DNA of 64,000 nucleotides from Plasmodium brasilianum (GCF_023973825.1 NC_090127.1:3089501-3153500), one strand, 5' to 3'. Numbered from the stretch's first letter, positions 9,947 through 22,175 are shown. A program made the numbers and translations. The notes: generated from the sequence alone by a model not told the origin.

Positions 9947-12078
9947 TTAGTTTCTTTTTCTTTTTTTTTTTCCCCTTATACCCGGGCTCTCCTTATCCGT
10001 GTTATCATTGGAGTCGTTGAGGGGAATGAGTGCGGGTGGTACTCCATGCACAGTCAGAGGTAAATCTTTAAAAAGCATGTTTTTGTTCTTTAAGAATTTA
10101 TATGCTCTGTTACTCATAAGAGTTGTAAGCGTTTGATATATTTGATCAGATAAATCATGGCAACAGGTAATATCTATATATTCTAATGGAGAATAGGATG
10201 TTTTTAAAGAATTTATAAGATATATGCCATCATTATTTATAGGACAACCAGATAAGTTAAGAAATTTTAACCCTTTAAAGGAATTAATAGATATGCAATT
10301 AGTATTATCAACAAAGTTGTACATTTATTCATTTTTATGATATATGGAGTTTTTCCTTTATTCTTGTAAATATGTATTTTTTTGTTATATCTGTTGCTCT
10401 GTTAAAATTTGTTAATCCTGTGCAAGAGAAGAAATTATTTTCATCATTGTGTCTGTTCGAAATTAATTCCTTTAGTTCATTTGTTTTATTTTTATCTGCA
10501 TTTTTATAATGAAATGTTTTTGATGCATTTTCGTTTGAACTGTTGGACATGCTGTAAACTGGATTCACTGTATATGTGTTATTATTCTTCCTGGCACTAG
10601 ATAATGTGCTAGATCCGGGGTAAAGTAGGCTATGTGGATGAGCGATTTGTGTATCTTCTACTATGTTGCCTTGGCCTTCTTCTGCTTCATCTTCTTCCCC
10701 ATTGCCTTCTTTCCCCTAACCTTCTTGCCAGGCTTTCCTTTTCGCGTGAAGAGAAGATATGAACGATGGGTAGCCCCCCTGCGCATGAACACGTTCATAG
10801 TTAGTACATACCTCAATCAGTTTTGCCTGTGCAATTAATGCGTCTGAAATATAAACGCAATGCTTTGGTGGATAAGAGATTGTGGGATAAAGATAATTCA
10901 TATATATTTAGGTTTTTCGACAAAGTACCATAACAAAAGGACTTAATATTCTCGTCGGTAATTTTATTATTAGACACATTTATTATACGTAACGATGTGT
11001 TATAACGTTTAGTTTGTAAACGTTCATTTGGGGAGTTTAGAGTGATTGAGCAAACAAGGCTGGCTAAGCAGCCGACGTTTGCTAACTAGTCAAGGCTGGT
11101 TATATGGTTACTGGAAAAGTCGATCTCTCTAATTTTATTTTCATCATTTTTTAGAAAAGAACAAAAAGAATTAAAAGCATCATTATTTATATTATTTTTT
11201 GAAAAAGATAGTACAGATAAATTTTTTGCTTTCTTTAAACATTTACCTAGAGCTAGCAAAGTTAAATTTCCATAGTCAGGGGTATGTATATTATCACGGC
11301 TGAAACATATATTGGACAAGTACAACTCTGTCAAATTGGTTTGTTCATTAAATAATGTTTGAATATGTTGATGGAATAAAGAAGATGATATACTATTTTG
11401 GGAGAGATCTAAAACTTCAACATTTTTGCATTTTTGAAAAAAATAAAATATAGCTTTGTCATTTATGCCTGTATTTTTAAGAATTAACGTATATATTTTT
11501 TTTCTTACTGTTCCTATTATTATTTTTACTATTCTTACCGTTCCCTTTTTCATTATTCTTTCCGTTCCCCTTATCATTATTATTATTCCCAATTAGTTCA
11601 CTTAATTTTATAAGGAAGTTTATCCCTAGCTTGTTGTCGGATAAGTCTAATTCATATTTCTGCTTTTCATCTTTTTGTTCAGTACAAGACATTTCATACT
11701 GATCAGCGTTCATATGGGAATCATTGCATGAATAATAGTATGCATCTATATTTTGTTCATCTATCTAGTCAGAATTCTTTCTATCATTTAAACTAAGAGG
11801 GGAAAATTATTCAATAATTGCAATACCGCCTTCACACTTTATCAGATTATTTGACAGGTTTAAGGAAGTTAACCAGGGTACATAATTCAAACATTTTGAC
11901 AGTATTTTAGCACTATCCTTTTGAAAAAAATAAAGATTAATGAGAGATATGTAATGGAAATGAAGGGGATGTGGAGGAAGTAAATACGATCTCTGGGGGG
12001 GGAAGGGGGTGCACGCAAATATATGTGCATATAAATATATGACATATATAAATGTAAGTACATATATGTATGTTTAAG

Positions 12079-12109
<31 letters not shown>

Positions 12110-12649
12110 ATGTATGGTCATATACGTATATGTAGACACTTTATATTAATTCGCTATTTTCGAGGATGGACGAGCAAGAAGAATTTAGGGGAGTATGCGG
12201 TTTATATAAAGAGCCCATTTATGTGAGGATTATATACGTTTACTCTTCACTTTCGTGTATATATCGAGTGGAATTATGCACAAGTACACAGTGTACACAT
12301 ACATATACATACATACACATAAATATACCCATTCCTGTGCTCATTTTTCTCTTACTCTAACGTTCGTTAAATTATTGTTTGACAAATTTATCCTGACGAG
12401 GCTTCTGCTCCTTAAAATGCAGGGGATGAGAATAAACAAACCCCAGTTACTAATATTTATACTATTCAGTTGTATCTCCTTAACTGAGTTTAAATTATTT
12501 GCATTCCCATTTTGTTCTTTCTCTATTTCTTTTCGATTATTCATTATTGAAACAAAATCTGCTATATTGTCTTTATTTAGTACAGGGTTAGAAGAACAAA
12601 TAACTGTGTTATGTAATATTATATTGTGTGCGCTATCGCTTCGATTCAT
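9947..12649 (-). pseudogene. Leucine-rich-repeat protein gene, apparently disrupted
   Basis: Several minus-strand segments encode LRRs of the ribonuclease-inhibitor-like spacing, for example SLVRINLSNNNLTN, WLTSLNLSNNLIKCEG, VEVLDLSQNSISS, LTELYLSNICFS, LSVLSFSKNNINND, SLRIINVSNNKITD, IYELSLSHNLLS and LKFLNLSGCPINNDG. A normal intron (GTAAGA at 12355 to AAAAG at 11918) joins the first two. After that the coding frame is broken: in-frame TAA at 11807-11809, TAG at 11765-11767, a frame change at a T8/A8 run (about 11496-11503), TAG at 11086-11088 with LRR sequence continuing in the same frame, TGA at 10813-10815, TAG at 10716-10718, and another frame change near 10335. The Lys/Arg-rich tail ends at 9947. 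The 5' end is taken as the ATG at 12649. Tiny introns could hide some stops, but candidates are only about 50-60 bases. I favour a decayed gene. LRR proteins are usually binding scaffolds; no partner can be inferred. Confidence 0.62.
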
Positions 12650-12858
12650 CTTTGGCTCTTGTTTGTTGTCTTTGTTTTTATAAGCCAACGTAGGGGAGGC
12701 ATGTGAGGTGGTGTTGGGGTAGTAGTGCAAATGGTTTCATATGTACGTACGTATGGAAGTATGTACGAATGCTCACCCTCTTGGATGTAATATGGGTTTC
12801 TTTCTTTTTTTTTTTTTGTTTTACTCTTCGACAAACTTAATTTTTTTTCAAAAGAATC

Positions 12859-12894
<36 letters not shown>

Positions 12895-15050
12895 GAGAAA
12901 TAAAAAATGAAATGTAGAAACTAAAAAGGTCCACAGTAATTTTGGAGTATTTTTATTTTTCATCGAAGGGAAATAAAATATATGTTGGAAAAAATTGCTC
13001 ATTACATATATTTTGAGATTTTACACTTAAATATTTATTTTATTTTTTTATTTTTTTTCCTACTGCGGCAACTTGCCCTTGTTGTGTTGTTATCTTTGGT
13101 TTTACTTTGCTTCCTTGTGTATTACTCTGCTTCATTGTGTATTACTCTGCTTCATTGTGTATTACTCTGCTTCCTTGTGTATTACTCTGCTTCCTTGTGT
13201 ATTACTCTGCTTCATTGTGTATTACTCTGCTTCCTTGTGTATTACTCTGCTTCATTGTGTATTACTCTGCTTCATTTCGGTTTTATCATTATTTGCCCGA
13301 TCAGAAGTACATAGCACGTGCATTTTTTTTGCAAAAGCGTTTAAATAATTTATATCCAAAAAATTTAAATGGCATGGTGTTAATATTGGAAAAGTGAAGG
13401 GATGCCTAGGGGAGTGCCCACATACGTATATATATACCAGTATTTACTTGTATATGCAAGTGTATGCATATGTTTATATGTATGTGATAAATTGTAATAG
13501 TAAAGGAAGCATAAACACATTGAGTACAGGGATAGGAAAACTTAATATACCAGGAATGTACTAAAAAAACGTAGCATTAAGGATTATGGAGAACACGATA
13601 ATTAAATGAAGAGGTAACAGATCAAATAATATGAACATGATAGGTGAAACTGAATGAGTATTTAAATTTTGTAGACTGAGGAAATTTTTGAAAAATGTCA
13701 AATTCAGGGACTTAATTTTTTTTTTTTTTTTTTTAAATGTGTATATAATGATACAGATATATGGTCACTTAGCTATAATAACAAATGAGTAAGGAAATAA
13801 AGAAAAAAATATGTTCGTGTAAAAGCAATTTTGCTTGTGCCCGAATATTTTGGGAGTATAAAGCTTACAAGAGGTGGAGGGAAAAAAAAAATAAAAATAA
13901 TAAAATAGAAAGAGGAACAAACGAACAAGGAAACAGTGGAATGGTTTGAATTTCATTCTTGTCTGTTGAGTTGTTAACCATTTTTCTTTTTCCCATTCGT
14001 TTGAAGAATATTTTTCTTTGCCTCTCTTTTTGTTGTATTATTTTACAACGATATCTCGCATTATTACTTTATTTTGTCTTAGCTTGTTTTGTCTTGTCTT
14101 GTCTTTCCATGCCTTTTTCTTTCCTTGCATTGATCCATGTTATTTTTTTTATTTTATTATTTTTAAATGATAGCTAGAAAATGCAAAGTTTAGTTTAAAA
14201 AGGGAAAAGAGTAAAAATAAGATTAATGTTTTGGAAAAATTGCACTCCTACATTTTTAGAGAATGCAAAGTGCTCAATGGATGGAAATGAGTTGTACAAC
14301 TTTTATTTCGCAAATAAAATGTAAATTAAAGATAATAAAGATAATAATGATAATAAAAAAAAAAAATTTTAAATTAAAAATAAAGAGTTTGTTTCTTTTC
14401 AGAATAATGAAGCGTGCAAAGGGTTGTTAAAAAATGTGTGATATGTTCAAGAAACGGGGGTACATAGGAAGTATTTTATTATAGTTAGTATGCCTGTCTA
14501 TTTCTTGGTTTGTTTTTTTATTTTTTAGTTTTTTACTTTTTATTTTAATTGTACTGATGTATACAAAATATGAAGATACAAAATGAACCAACTTATTTGT
14601 CCATTATTTCGTAGCTTAAATATTTAAAGCATACAATTAAAAAAAATTGAAAAAAAAAAAAAAAGAAGGAAGGAAGAGAAAAGAAAAAATGAAGCGATTA
14701 AAAATAAATAAATCATTACATATTTGTATATGCATGTTTACAACTGTGATCTGCTAACACAAATGATAATATAAAAGGTACCCCATTACATGCTATAACT
14801 GACTGTGCATATGCATATGGTACACACGTTTATACATACGCAGAGGAGTAGGAAAAATAAAAAATGGTTTAATCAGTTTGGGGCAAAATTACAAATAAGT
14901 AAAAGGACAAATGGGGCATAATAAAAGATAAAAAAAAAAAAAAAAAGTTCATCAAAGGATATAAACAAATGAAGGTTCGCTGCTGGGATGTGAAGCAAAA
15001 GTGAAATCATTGACAAAATGCGTAGGCGCATACGAACACATAAACACATA

Positions 15051-15094
<44 letters not shown>

Positions 15095-15575
15095 TATATA
15101 TGTATTTATTATATAAACAAATATATACACTTGTACACATTGCACATGCTTTGCGCACGGAGTAAAAATGCAGAGGAGGTAAAGTCATAAATCTATTCAC
15201 GGGCACGTGTGCAAATTTAAACAAGTTTCAAAACAAAGGGGCGAAGAGAAAAGTTACGGTGAAAAATTAAAAATGAAAGACAAAGATTGATATTTTTCTT
15301 TCTCTTTTATCTATTTTTTTTTTTTTTTTTTTTTACAAAAAAACTTGTAAAATTTCATAATTAAAAATGCACTAAAAATCCGTGGGGCCACAGGTTAAAA
15401 ACAGCCATTTTATTAATTTAAAAAAAAGGGAAAAGAGAAAGAAAAAAAAAAAAAAAAAAGGAAAGAAAAGAAAAGGATAGAAAAAAAAAAAAATAAAAAA
15501 AATAATAATAATAGTAAGATTCCACATATACCCACCCGTTTATACATGTGTGCGTGCTTGGACTTAAGTGGTGTA
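12650..15575. other. Intergenic region between the LRR locus and the C-x2-C protein gene
   Basis: No convincing gene is seen. The region holds a long A-run at about 12859-12886, an 18-bp array at 13110-13278, T-rich and A-rich tracts (13710-13733, 14340-14370, 15320-15335, 15440-15500) and a (TA)n tract at 15053-15107. It contains the 5' flank of the LRR locus and the 3' flank of the 15576 gene. Confidence 0.6.
13110..13278. repeat. 18-bp tandem repeat, about nine copies
   Basis: Unit TGTATTACTCTGCTTCAT, with a C/A variant (CTTCCTTG versus CTTCATTG) alternating irregularly among the copies. The 18-bp period keeps all three plus-strand frames open (CVLLCF / VYYSAS / CITLLH hexapeptides), so the roughly 100-residue frames here are artefacts of the repeat. 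Confidence 0.9.
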
Positions 15576-17951
15576 TTACTTTTCAAAATTCAAAATTGTA
15601 TCTCTTAAATTATAATTTTTGGTTACCGTTCTATAAAAATTAGAAACAGAATTATTAATATTTGCAAAGGATATATTTACATTTGAGTTATATTGTTTTG
15701 ATAAGGTCGAGAATACAGTATCTTGTTTATCATTATAATAGCTATCTTTTGTTGTTGCAAGGTTAACAAAATTTTCATTTTTATTACTTCGACACAAATA
15801 ATTATTTTGATGTTTAATGAAAGGATTAATTCTATTATAATTTCTTGATGAAGACGACGACGGAAGACAATTAAGTTGACAAGTATTAGAGTAGTATGGT
15901 AAAATATTTGAGCTCATATTGTTGAAATGGTTTATCGATTCTATATCTAAGTTTCCATTACTACCGCATGTGTTATCACCGCCATTGCTGTTATTGTAGC
16001 CGTTGATATTATACCCCTTACTGTTACTATCACTGCCATTGTTACTGCCCCTACTACTACCACCAGTACTGCTTCCATTACTGCCACTGTTATTGTTGAC
16101 ATTAATACTACCGCTAGCAACTCCGCCGTTATTATGGTTAGATGTTCCGGCGGACGCATTCCTGCTTCCGCTACCACTGTTTGAAACGTTTATGCTATTC
16201 TGGTTTATAATGTTGTTGAACACATTAATTGAACTAGAACTGTTGAAGACGGGGCTATTTGATCTATTAATTGTGTTCACTTTTGCTTCATACAAGTTGG
16301 AGTACTTTAGGCAGAAGTTATTCGGGTGGTTGTTGATGCTACTATTGTTGCTGTTACTGCTTCTACTATTGCCGCTGTTACTGGCATTGTTACTGCCATT
16401 GGTATTGCCACTGTTACTGCCATTGGTATTGCCATTGTTATTGCTATTGTTACTGCCGCTGTTATTGCTATTGTTACTGCCGCTGTTATTGCAGCTATTA
16501 TTTCCGCTATTACCGCCTCTCTTACTGCCGCTGTTGTTGCCACTACTGTTGGCACTGTTCTTGCAGTTGTTGTTAGGGTAGACATGCATCAGAGAAGAAA
16601 AATTTAAATTTCCGTTGGTTTGCTCTACTAGGGTCTTTTGTCTTAACAATTTGTTACATAACAATTGTGCTGAGTGAACAACTTTTGACGTTTTTTCAAT
16701 GTTGACTTCAGAATGGTCTGTTACATAATTTCCTTTGGTTGTTCTTATTAATGCTTTTTGCATCCATGATATGTATTTAATGAGTTCAATAATCATAGAA
16801 ATAATTTCATCTCCATTTTTGCAATCATGTGGATCGGAATGGCTGTTATTATTAACACCTGGTATGTTAGATGTGCTACATATATCGGTGTTGTTTGGGA
16901 TGTAGCAACTACTTTTCAGTAAAGAATTTACATTATTGAACTTAGAATTGTACGTGCATATGCGTAACTTGTTCATATTTACTTCGTTGTTTCCTATACT
17001 ACTACCACAATTTGGATTAATATTCCCATTTTCACTAGTGTTGAAGGCACCCACATTGGAAACACCTCCAACGGTTACCATACTTGCGGCACTTCCGATG
17101 CTGCCGATACTTCCAACACTGCCAACGCTTCCCATGCTACCTATACTTCCCCCGTTTCCACCACTACTGATGCAACCACTGATACATCCATTGATGCAAC
17201 CACCGCTACGACCATTACTGCAACTACCACTGCAATTACCACTGCAATTACCACTGCAACCACCACTGCAACCACCACTGCAATTACCACTGCAATTACC
17301 ACTGCAACCATTTGCGCAATTGCTATTACTACTTAGTCCGGTGGTATAATTCGTAGTGCAACCCGTATTTTCATATGGCATGTTCATTTTCTTTCCATTC
17401 GGTGGGTCTCCAACATTTTCACTCTTTAAGTTGTTTAATTTTTTCCCATTATTTGTTTTATTTATTAAACTTCTAGGTTTAACTCTACATGTATCACATC
17501 GAACTTTCCTTAAAAAACCTTCAATCGAAAACTTAGTAGCTTTTCTTTTCTTATGACAAATTTTACATATCATTTCTATCTCATCAGCAACTCTTAGAGC
17601 TTCCCCTTTTGATGTTGTTACTGCTACTATTGTCGTTTTTAACATAATTAATGTATCAGCAAGATTATTTTCATCCCCTGGAAAAAATGCATGAATTTTT
17701 TTTATTTCACCTTTCAAATTATATATTTTAAATACATCCCCAAAAAGTAAATACGAATTTTGAGTTACATAATATTGTTTTGTTTTTACAACAACAGCTC
17801 TATAATTTACAAAATAAACAGATTCATCTGTATTAGATGATATTACTGATGGGGCATCTATCATATTAGGCGCCTTTTCCTCTTTTTCCCTCGAGTACTT
17901 TTCGTATTTATCTTCATCAGATGTTGTCTGCTCTTCTTTTGGCTTCTTCAT
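15576..17951 (-). CDS. Protein with C-x2-C / C-x2-C motif and Cys-tetrapeptide repeats, function unknown
   Basis: A single-exon 791-residue protein starting at the ATG at 17951. Only residues about 35-165 look globular: a mixed alpha/beta-like segment (SVYFVNYRAVVVKTKQYYV, TLIMLKTTIVAVTTSKG) followed by C129-x2-C132 and, 19 residues on, C152-x2-C155 in a basic context, which resembles a zinc-ribbon-like site. About residues 209-260 are an unusual run in which Cys recurs every four residues (NCSG/GCSG). A GS[IVM] triplet repeat follows, then long Asn/Ser/Gly low complexity to about residue 690. The C-terminal hundred residues are again less biased. There is no signal peptide or transmembrane span, so a nuclear or cytosolic nucleic-acid-binding role is possible but unproven. 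I do not recognise the family. It lies between the LRR locus and the 6.5-kb repeat-rich desert, all on the minus strand. Confidence 0.85.
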   Translation of the reverse strand: MKKPKEEQTTSDEDKYEKYSREKEEKAPNMIDAPSVISSNTDESVYFVNYRAVVVKTKQYYVTQNSYLLFGDVFKIYNLKGEIKKIHAFFPGDENNLADTLIMLKTTIVAVTTSKGEALRVADEIEMICKICHKKRKATKFSIEGFLRKVRCDTCRVKPRSLINKTNNGKKLNNLKSENVGDPPNGKKMNMPYENTGCTTNYTTGLSSNSNCANGCSGNCSGNCSGGCSGGCSGNCSGNCSGSCSNGRSGGCINGCISGCISSGGNGGSIGSMGSVGSVGSIGSIGSAASMVTVGGVSNVGAFNTSENGNINPNCGSSIGNNEVNMNKLRICTYNSKFNNVNSLLKSSCYIPNNTDICSTSNIPGVNNNSHSDPHDCKNGDEIISMIIELIKYISWMQKALIRTTKGNYVTDHSEVNIEKTSKVVHSAQLLCNKLLRQKTLVEQTNGNLNFSSLMHVYPNNNCKNSANSSGNNSGSKRGGNSGNNSCNNSGSNNSNNSGSNNSNNNGNTNGSNSGNTNGSNNASNSGNSRSSNSNNSSINNHPNNFCLKYSNLYEAKVNTINRSNSPVFNSSSSINVFNNIINQNSINVSNSGSGSRNASAGTSNHNNGGVASGSINVNNNSGSNGSSTGGSSRGSNNGSDSNSKGYNINGYNNSNGGDNTCGSNGNLDIESINHFNNMSSNILPYYSNTCQLNCLPSSSSSRNYNRINPFIKHQNNYLCRSNKNENFVNLATTKDSYYNDKQDTVFSTLSKQYNSNVNISFANINNSVSNFYRTVTKNYNLRDTILNFEK
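17170..17325 (-). repeat. Coding Cys-x3 tetrapeptide repeat (12-bp period)
   Basis: Within the 15576-17951 gene, 12-bp units on the minus strand (TGCAGTGGTAAT and variants) encode NCSG, GCSG, SCSN and similar tetrapeptides, placing a Cys at nearly every fourth position over about 50 residues, with the last few units degenerating to GCING/CISG. A nine-base GS[IVM] repeat follows directly downstream in the protein. Confidence 0.9.
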
Positions 17952-18543
17952 TGTGCTGCTCTAACATATGGTACTATTTATCTGTGCCGTGAATATCGTA
18001 CGTGAGGGGTAGGGGAAAGATAAAAAAAAAAAAAAAAAAAAAAATAAGCACACAAATGGGAGCGGTAAACGATAAAAAACGAAAAAGAATAGGAAGAAAA
18101 AATAAAGAAGAAAAAATACAGTAGAAAAAATAAAAGGAAAAAAAAAAAAAATAATAATGTGCATATACACACACACACACACTTACAAATGCTCTGCAAA
18201 TATAAATATATATATATATATATATATAAATACGTATCAATATATATCAATACATACATATGTATGTATCTATGTACCAATAAATATATATATATATACA
18301 TATGCATGTACGCATATACATATGCATGTATGCATATACATGTACATGCACATGTGTAAGTTCTTTATATGCACAAATGTTTATGCGCCCGCTTTTCCTC
18401 TCTTTTCTTTTTTGAAAAGTAGGTTAAAGGGAAAGGAACACATCATTTTTACTTTCTCAAGATCATGTTAATTTAAAAAAAAAAATATTTTAATTATTTT
18501 TACTTTTAAACATTTTTTAGCCTATAATTATTTTGGCTTAAAA

Positions 18544-18786
18544 TTAGTGTGGCTTTAAAATTATTCTGCTTTTTTGAGCCTTTTTTTCTCTTTTTTTACT
18601 AATTGTCAAACATGTTTCTTCTTTCGCTGTTTGCCTTGTGCTCTCATTACTTACTCTTTTATACTCATTTAGGGGAAAATGTTGATGCATATAAAACTGT
18701 ATTTTACAGAGCTCACACGAATGATGCAAAAAGGTTCTGTCGTATGTCAATGTAACATGATTTTGTTCACATAAGCATAAGAACAT
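18544..18786 (-). CDS. Possible small protein with C-x-C and C-x2-C, weak candidate
   Basis: From an ATG at 18786 the minus strand is open for 80 residues (start MFLCLCEQNHVTL, then HHSCELC, then a Lys-rich tail). It is less AT-rich than its surroundings and is not microsatellite-derived, which is why I list it. C4, C6, C24 and C27 together with nearby His residues could bind metal. A GTAAGT donor-like site occurs at about 18647-18652, so it might instead be an exon. There is no other support. Confidence 0.25.
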   Translation of the reverse strand: MFLCLCEQNHVTLTYDRTFLHHSCELCKIQFYMHQHFPLNEYKRVSNESTRQTAKEETCLTISKKREKKAQKSRIILKPH

Positions 18787-19331
18787 ATGCATGGGCGTAT
18801 ACACACGTATGCGTATATACAGGCGGATGGGCATATAAGAGCGTACTGGCATATACACACGTATATTTATATGACTAACTGAAAGACTTATATTAATATG
18901 TAAGGTGCAGAAGTTTTGAGGGCATTATAGATGTGTGTGAATATATACAATTAATGCGCATACATTTTTCTATATTTTAAAATGCATGTACGTATTTAAA
19001 TAGGTGGTGCGTATGAATCTTTATATGCGTATATATATATATGTATTTTTGCACATATTTTTGTATGTATGAGCACATATACATGGCCATACGTTATTAC
19101 ACATGTAATCATATAGAGAATTTAATGTATCAACATGGATGTATGTTTAAAGCAAAATTTTCACATAACCATCAGCCTATTTTTTTTAAAATACACAAAT
19201 AAAAATACTATGTATGCTTTTATTAATGAGATTAACTATTGCTAAAAAGCAGTTATACACATATTTTACTGCTGGTAACGAAAACATGCATAACATCTAC
19301 GTTCCTAAAAAAAATAGATCATACGATATAA

Positions 19332-19625
19332 GTCATACAGTATAAATAATACAGCATAAATAATACAGTATAAATAATACAGTATAAATAATACAGTATA
19401 AATAATACAGTATAAATAATACAGTATAAATAATACAGTATAAATAATACAGTATAAATCATACAGAATACATTATACGGAATACATTATACAGAATACA
19501 TCATACGGAATACATCATACGGAATGCATCATACGGAATGCATCATACGGAATGCATCATACGGAATGCATCATACGGAATACATCATAAGGAATGCATC
19601 ATACGGTATATGTCATACGGTATAT
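19332..19625. repeat. 14-bp tandem array in two sequence families
   Basis: Positions 19332-19455 are about nine copies of GTATAAATAATACA. Positions 19455-19625 continue with the same 14-bp period but a new sequence, grading through CAGAATACATTATA to CGGAATGCATCATA and back to GGTATATGTCATAC. The smooth change of unit with constant period suggests a single expanded array. Confidence 0.9.
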
Positions 19626-19905
19626 GTATTTCTTATTACATTAACACTACTTACACGCTAGCAAAAATATAGTTATAGTACATGGAAATAATAAATAAAC
19701 GAAATGCTGTAAAAACGAAACGCTAAATAAGAAATGTGTTAAAAAAACAAAAATAATAATAAATAAATAGAAAAAAAAAAAAAAAAAGAGAGAAGTACGA
19801 TAGTAATAATAATAGTTATTAAAAATAATGCTACCGTACAGAAGCATAGTGAAATTGATCTTGCACATGCTTCTATTTTGTTTTTATAAACTCATATTTT
19901 GATAG

Positions 19906-20143
19906 GTATTCCAATATAATATATATTCCAATATAATATATATTCCAATATAATATATATTCCAATATAGTATATATTCCAATATAGTATATATTCCAAT
20001 ATAGTATATATTCCAATATAGTATATATTCCAATATAGTATATATTCCAATATAGTATATATTCCAATATAGTATATATTCCAATATAATATATATTCCA
20101 ATATAATATATATTCCAATATAATATATATTCCAATATAATAT
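19906..20143. repeat. 17-bp tandem array, about 14 copies
   Basis: Unit TATTCCAATATAATATA, with a central block of about nine copies carrying the TAGTATA variant, flanked on both sides by TAATATA copies. All three minus-strand frames stay open and encode WNIYYIGIYTILEYILY, which is an artefact of the 17-bp period. Confidence 0.92.
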
Positions 20144-20292
20144 GTATGCTATAAGTATACGTACACTCTGACATGCACATTACTACCATGTATACTGCAG
20201 TGTGCATGTAGTTAATGTATCTATCTAATACTTACATAAAATTTCAGTGTGCATATTACTAATATAGCAATATTTATATATACATGTATATG

Positions 20293-20356
<64 letters not shown>

Positions 20357-22175
20357 CTAAATACACATCCCGCGCATCTGCAAGTGCCAGTATGCACATG
20401 AATCCGTTTGAGCGAAATATTCCAGCGGCACTATAAATGCGGTCTTTTATTTTGTTTCAAAAATGTTTTAAAAATTAATTTTTAAAAATACAAGCACAAC
20501 GATATTTTCATAACAACAAAGAGATATTAATAATTAGAGCAAATTTAAAAAAGAAAAATTTATATATAAATAAATAAATAAAAATAAAAACTTAAAAGCC
20601 AATAACATATACATTTATACATATAACTCATTTATCTTTCTTTTTATCTGTATGTTGTGTGCTTTTCAGGTATTATGTCCTTGTTATTTTTCATTTAAAA
20701 ATATGAGAATATTTATGTGTATACGTACTTTACGTATATATATATATATATATACATACATACATGCATATATATATACATGCATACATGCATATATATA
20801 AGGTGTAATTTACGCATACATAAGTTTACACGTAAGAGTATATGAGTGCAAAACACACTATTAAAACAGGCTTTTATTGTAATTTTTTTACAATTTACAA
20901 AAGAGGAAAGCCTATTATTATATTATATATATATATATGTATTTTCCAATATTTTTACTTTGTTTTTTCAAATATATTACGATCTGTATAAATTATAAAT
21001 TTTTTTTTAAAAAAATATCAATATGGTGAAGACATATTTTTCATTGCCTTTTTTCTTCTTTTTCTTTAAACATTTATAATTTTAGAGCTATAATCATGTT
21101 ATAGTTATTCATAAATTAAATTTTCTAAAAATATAAAAAAATGTATACTTAAAAAGAATGTATTATAGGTTAGTGAAAGTATCGTATTATAAAAATGAGT
21201 GTATTACTTACATGTACTAGTGTATTCTCATAGACCTACGAACATGTGCATATATATACACACATATATATATATATATATATATATTAAAGACGGTGTA
21301 GGAATATACACAAATTTTCCAAATGTAAGAGGAGCAAAAATGAATGTAGAAAATGATCCCTTTTATTAATAAGTAGACGTTGTACCTTAAAGGTGATAAT
21401 TTTTCATACACATATACAGTTGCAAAACTTCGCTTTTTCTCATATTTTTTTCACTGTTATATGCATATATATATATATATGCATATGTATGCGTGTACGT
21501 ATAAGTTTACCAATTTATTAATATTGAAAAACGCATTCTTATTTTAACATATATCTAAAAAAAAAGCCATTCACGAAAAATATATAAGTGCAGTTTTTTA
21601 AGAAATTAAAAAAATATATATATATCTACATGTATGAAAATATGTATGTACGTATGCGTATATATTTATGCTTATGTACAAAGCACGTCACTACGAATTA
21701 ACACATAGGTAAAGAAAAAAATAAATATAAAATAAAATATTGTATATTTTATATAAGCTTAAAAAATATAGTTCATAGACATTTCAGAATTGGGTCTAAT
21801 AAATTATATAAAAGCAGTAGTTGCTTAAACACCTTAGTAAGCATACATTTGCAAAAAAAAAAAAAAAAAAATATAAAGTTATAAAATATACACACATACA
21901 TACACATATATATATATATAGTATAAGCATTTTTTTTGACGAACGTAATTTTGCAATTTTTTTTTTTTTTTTTTCTTAGTTATATGTACCAAATAACATT
22001 GAATAATTATTACAAAAAAAAAAAAAAAAAAAAGGAAAAAAATAATGAAGAGAATAATCTTGTATACAATTTGTAAATATTTTAAATGTGGAACATTAAG
22101 ATACTTTGTGTTTTAATGTTAATCAGAAGTATATGTTTCAACTTCAAAAAAAAATTATAATTGTATGTAAGCTAG

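Noticed and set aside
12982..13397. Plus-strand frames with YSASLCITLL repeats
   Set aside because: An artefact of the 18-bp tandem repeat; there is no non-repetitive coding sequence.
16003..17349. Plus-strand Leu/Pro/Val-rich frames within the C-x2-C gene
   Set aside because: They are shadows of the Asn/Ser/Gly/Cys repeats on the minus strand.
19873..20207. Minus-strand frames of WNIYYIGIYTILEYILY repeats
   Set aside because: An artefact of the 17-bp array, which is open in all three frames.
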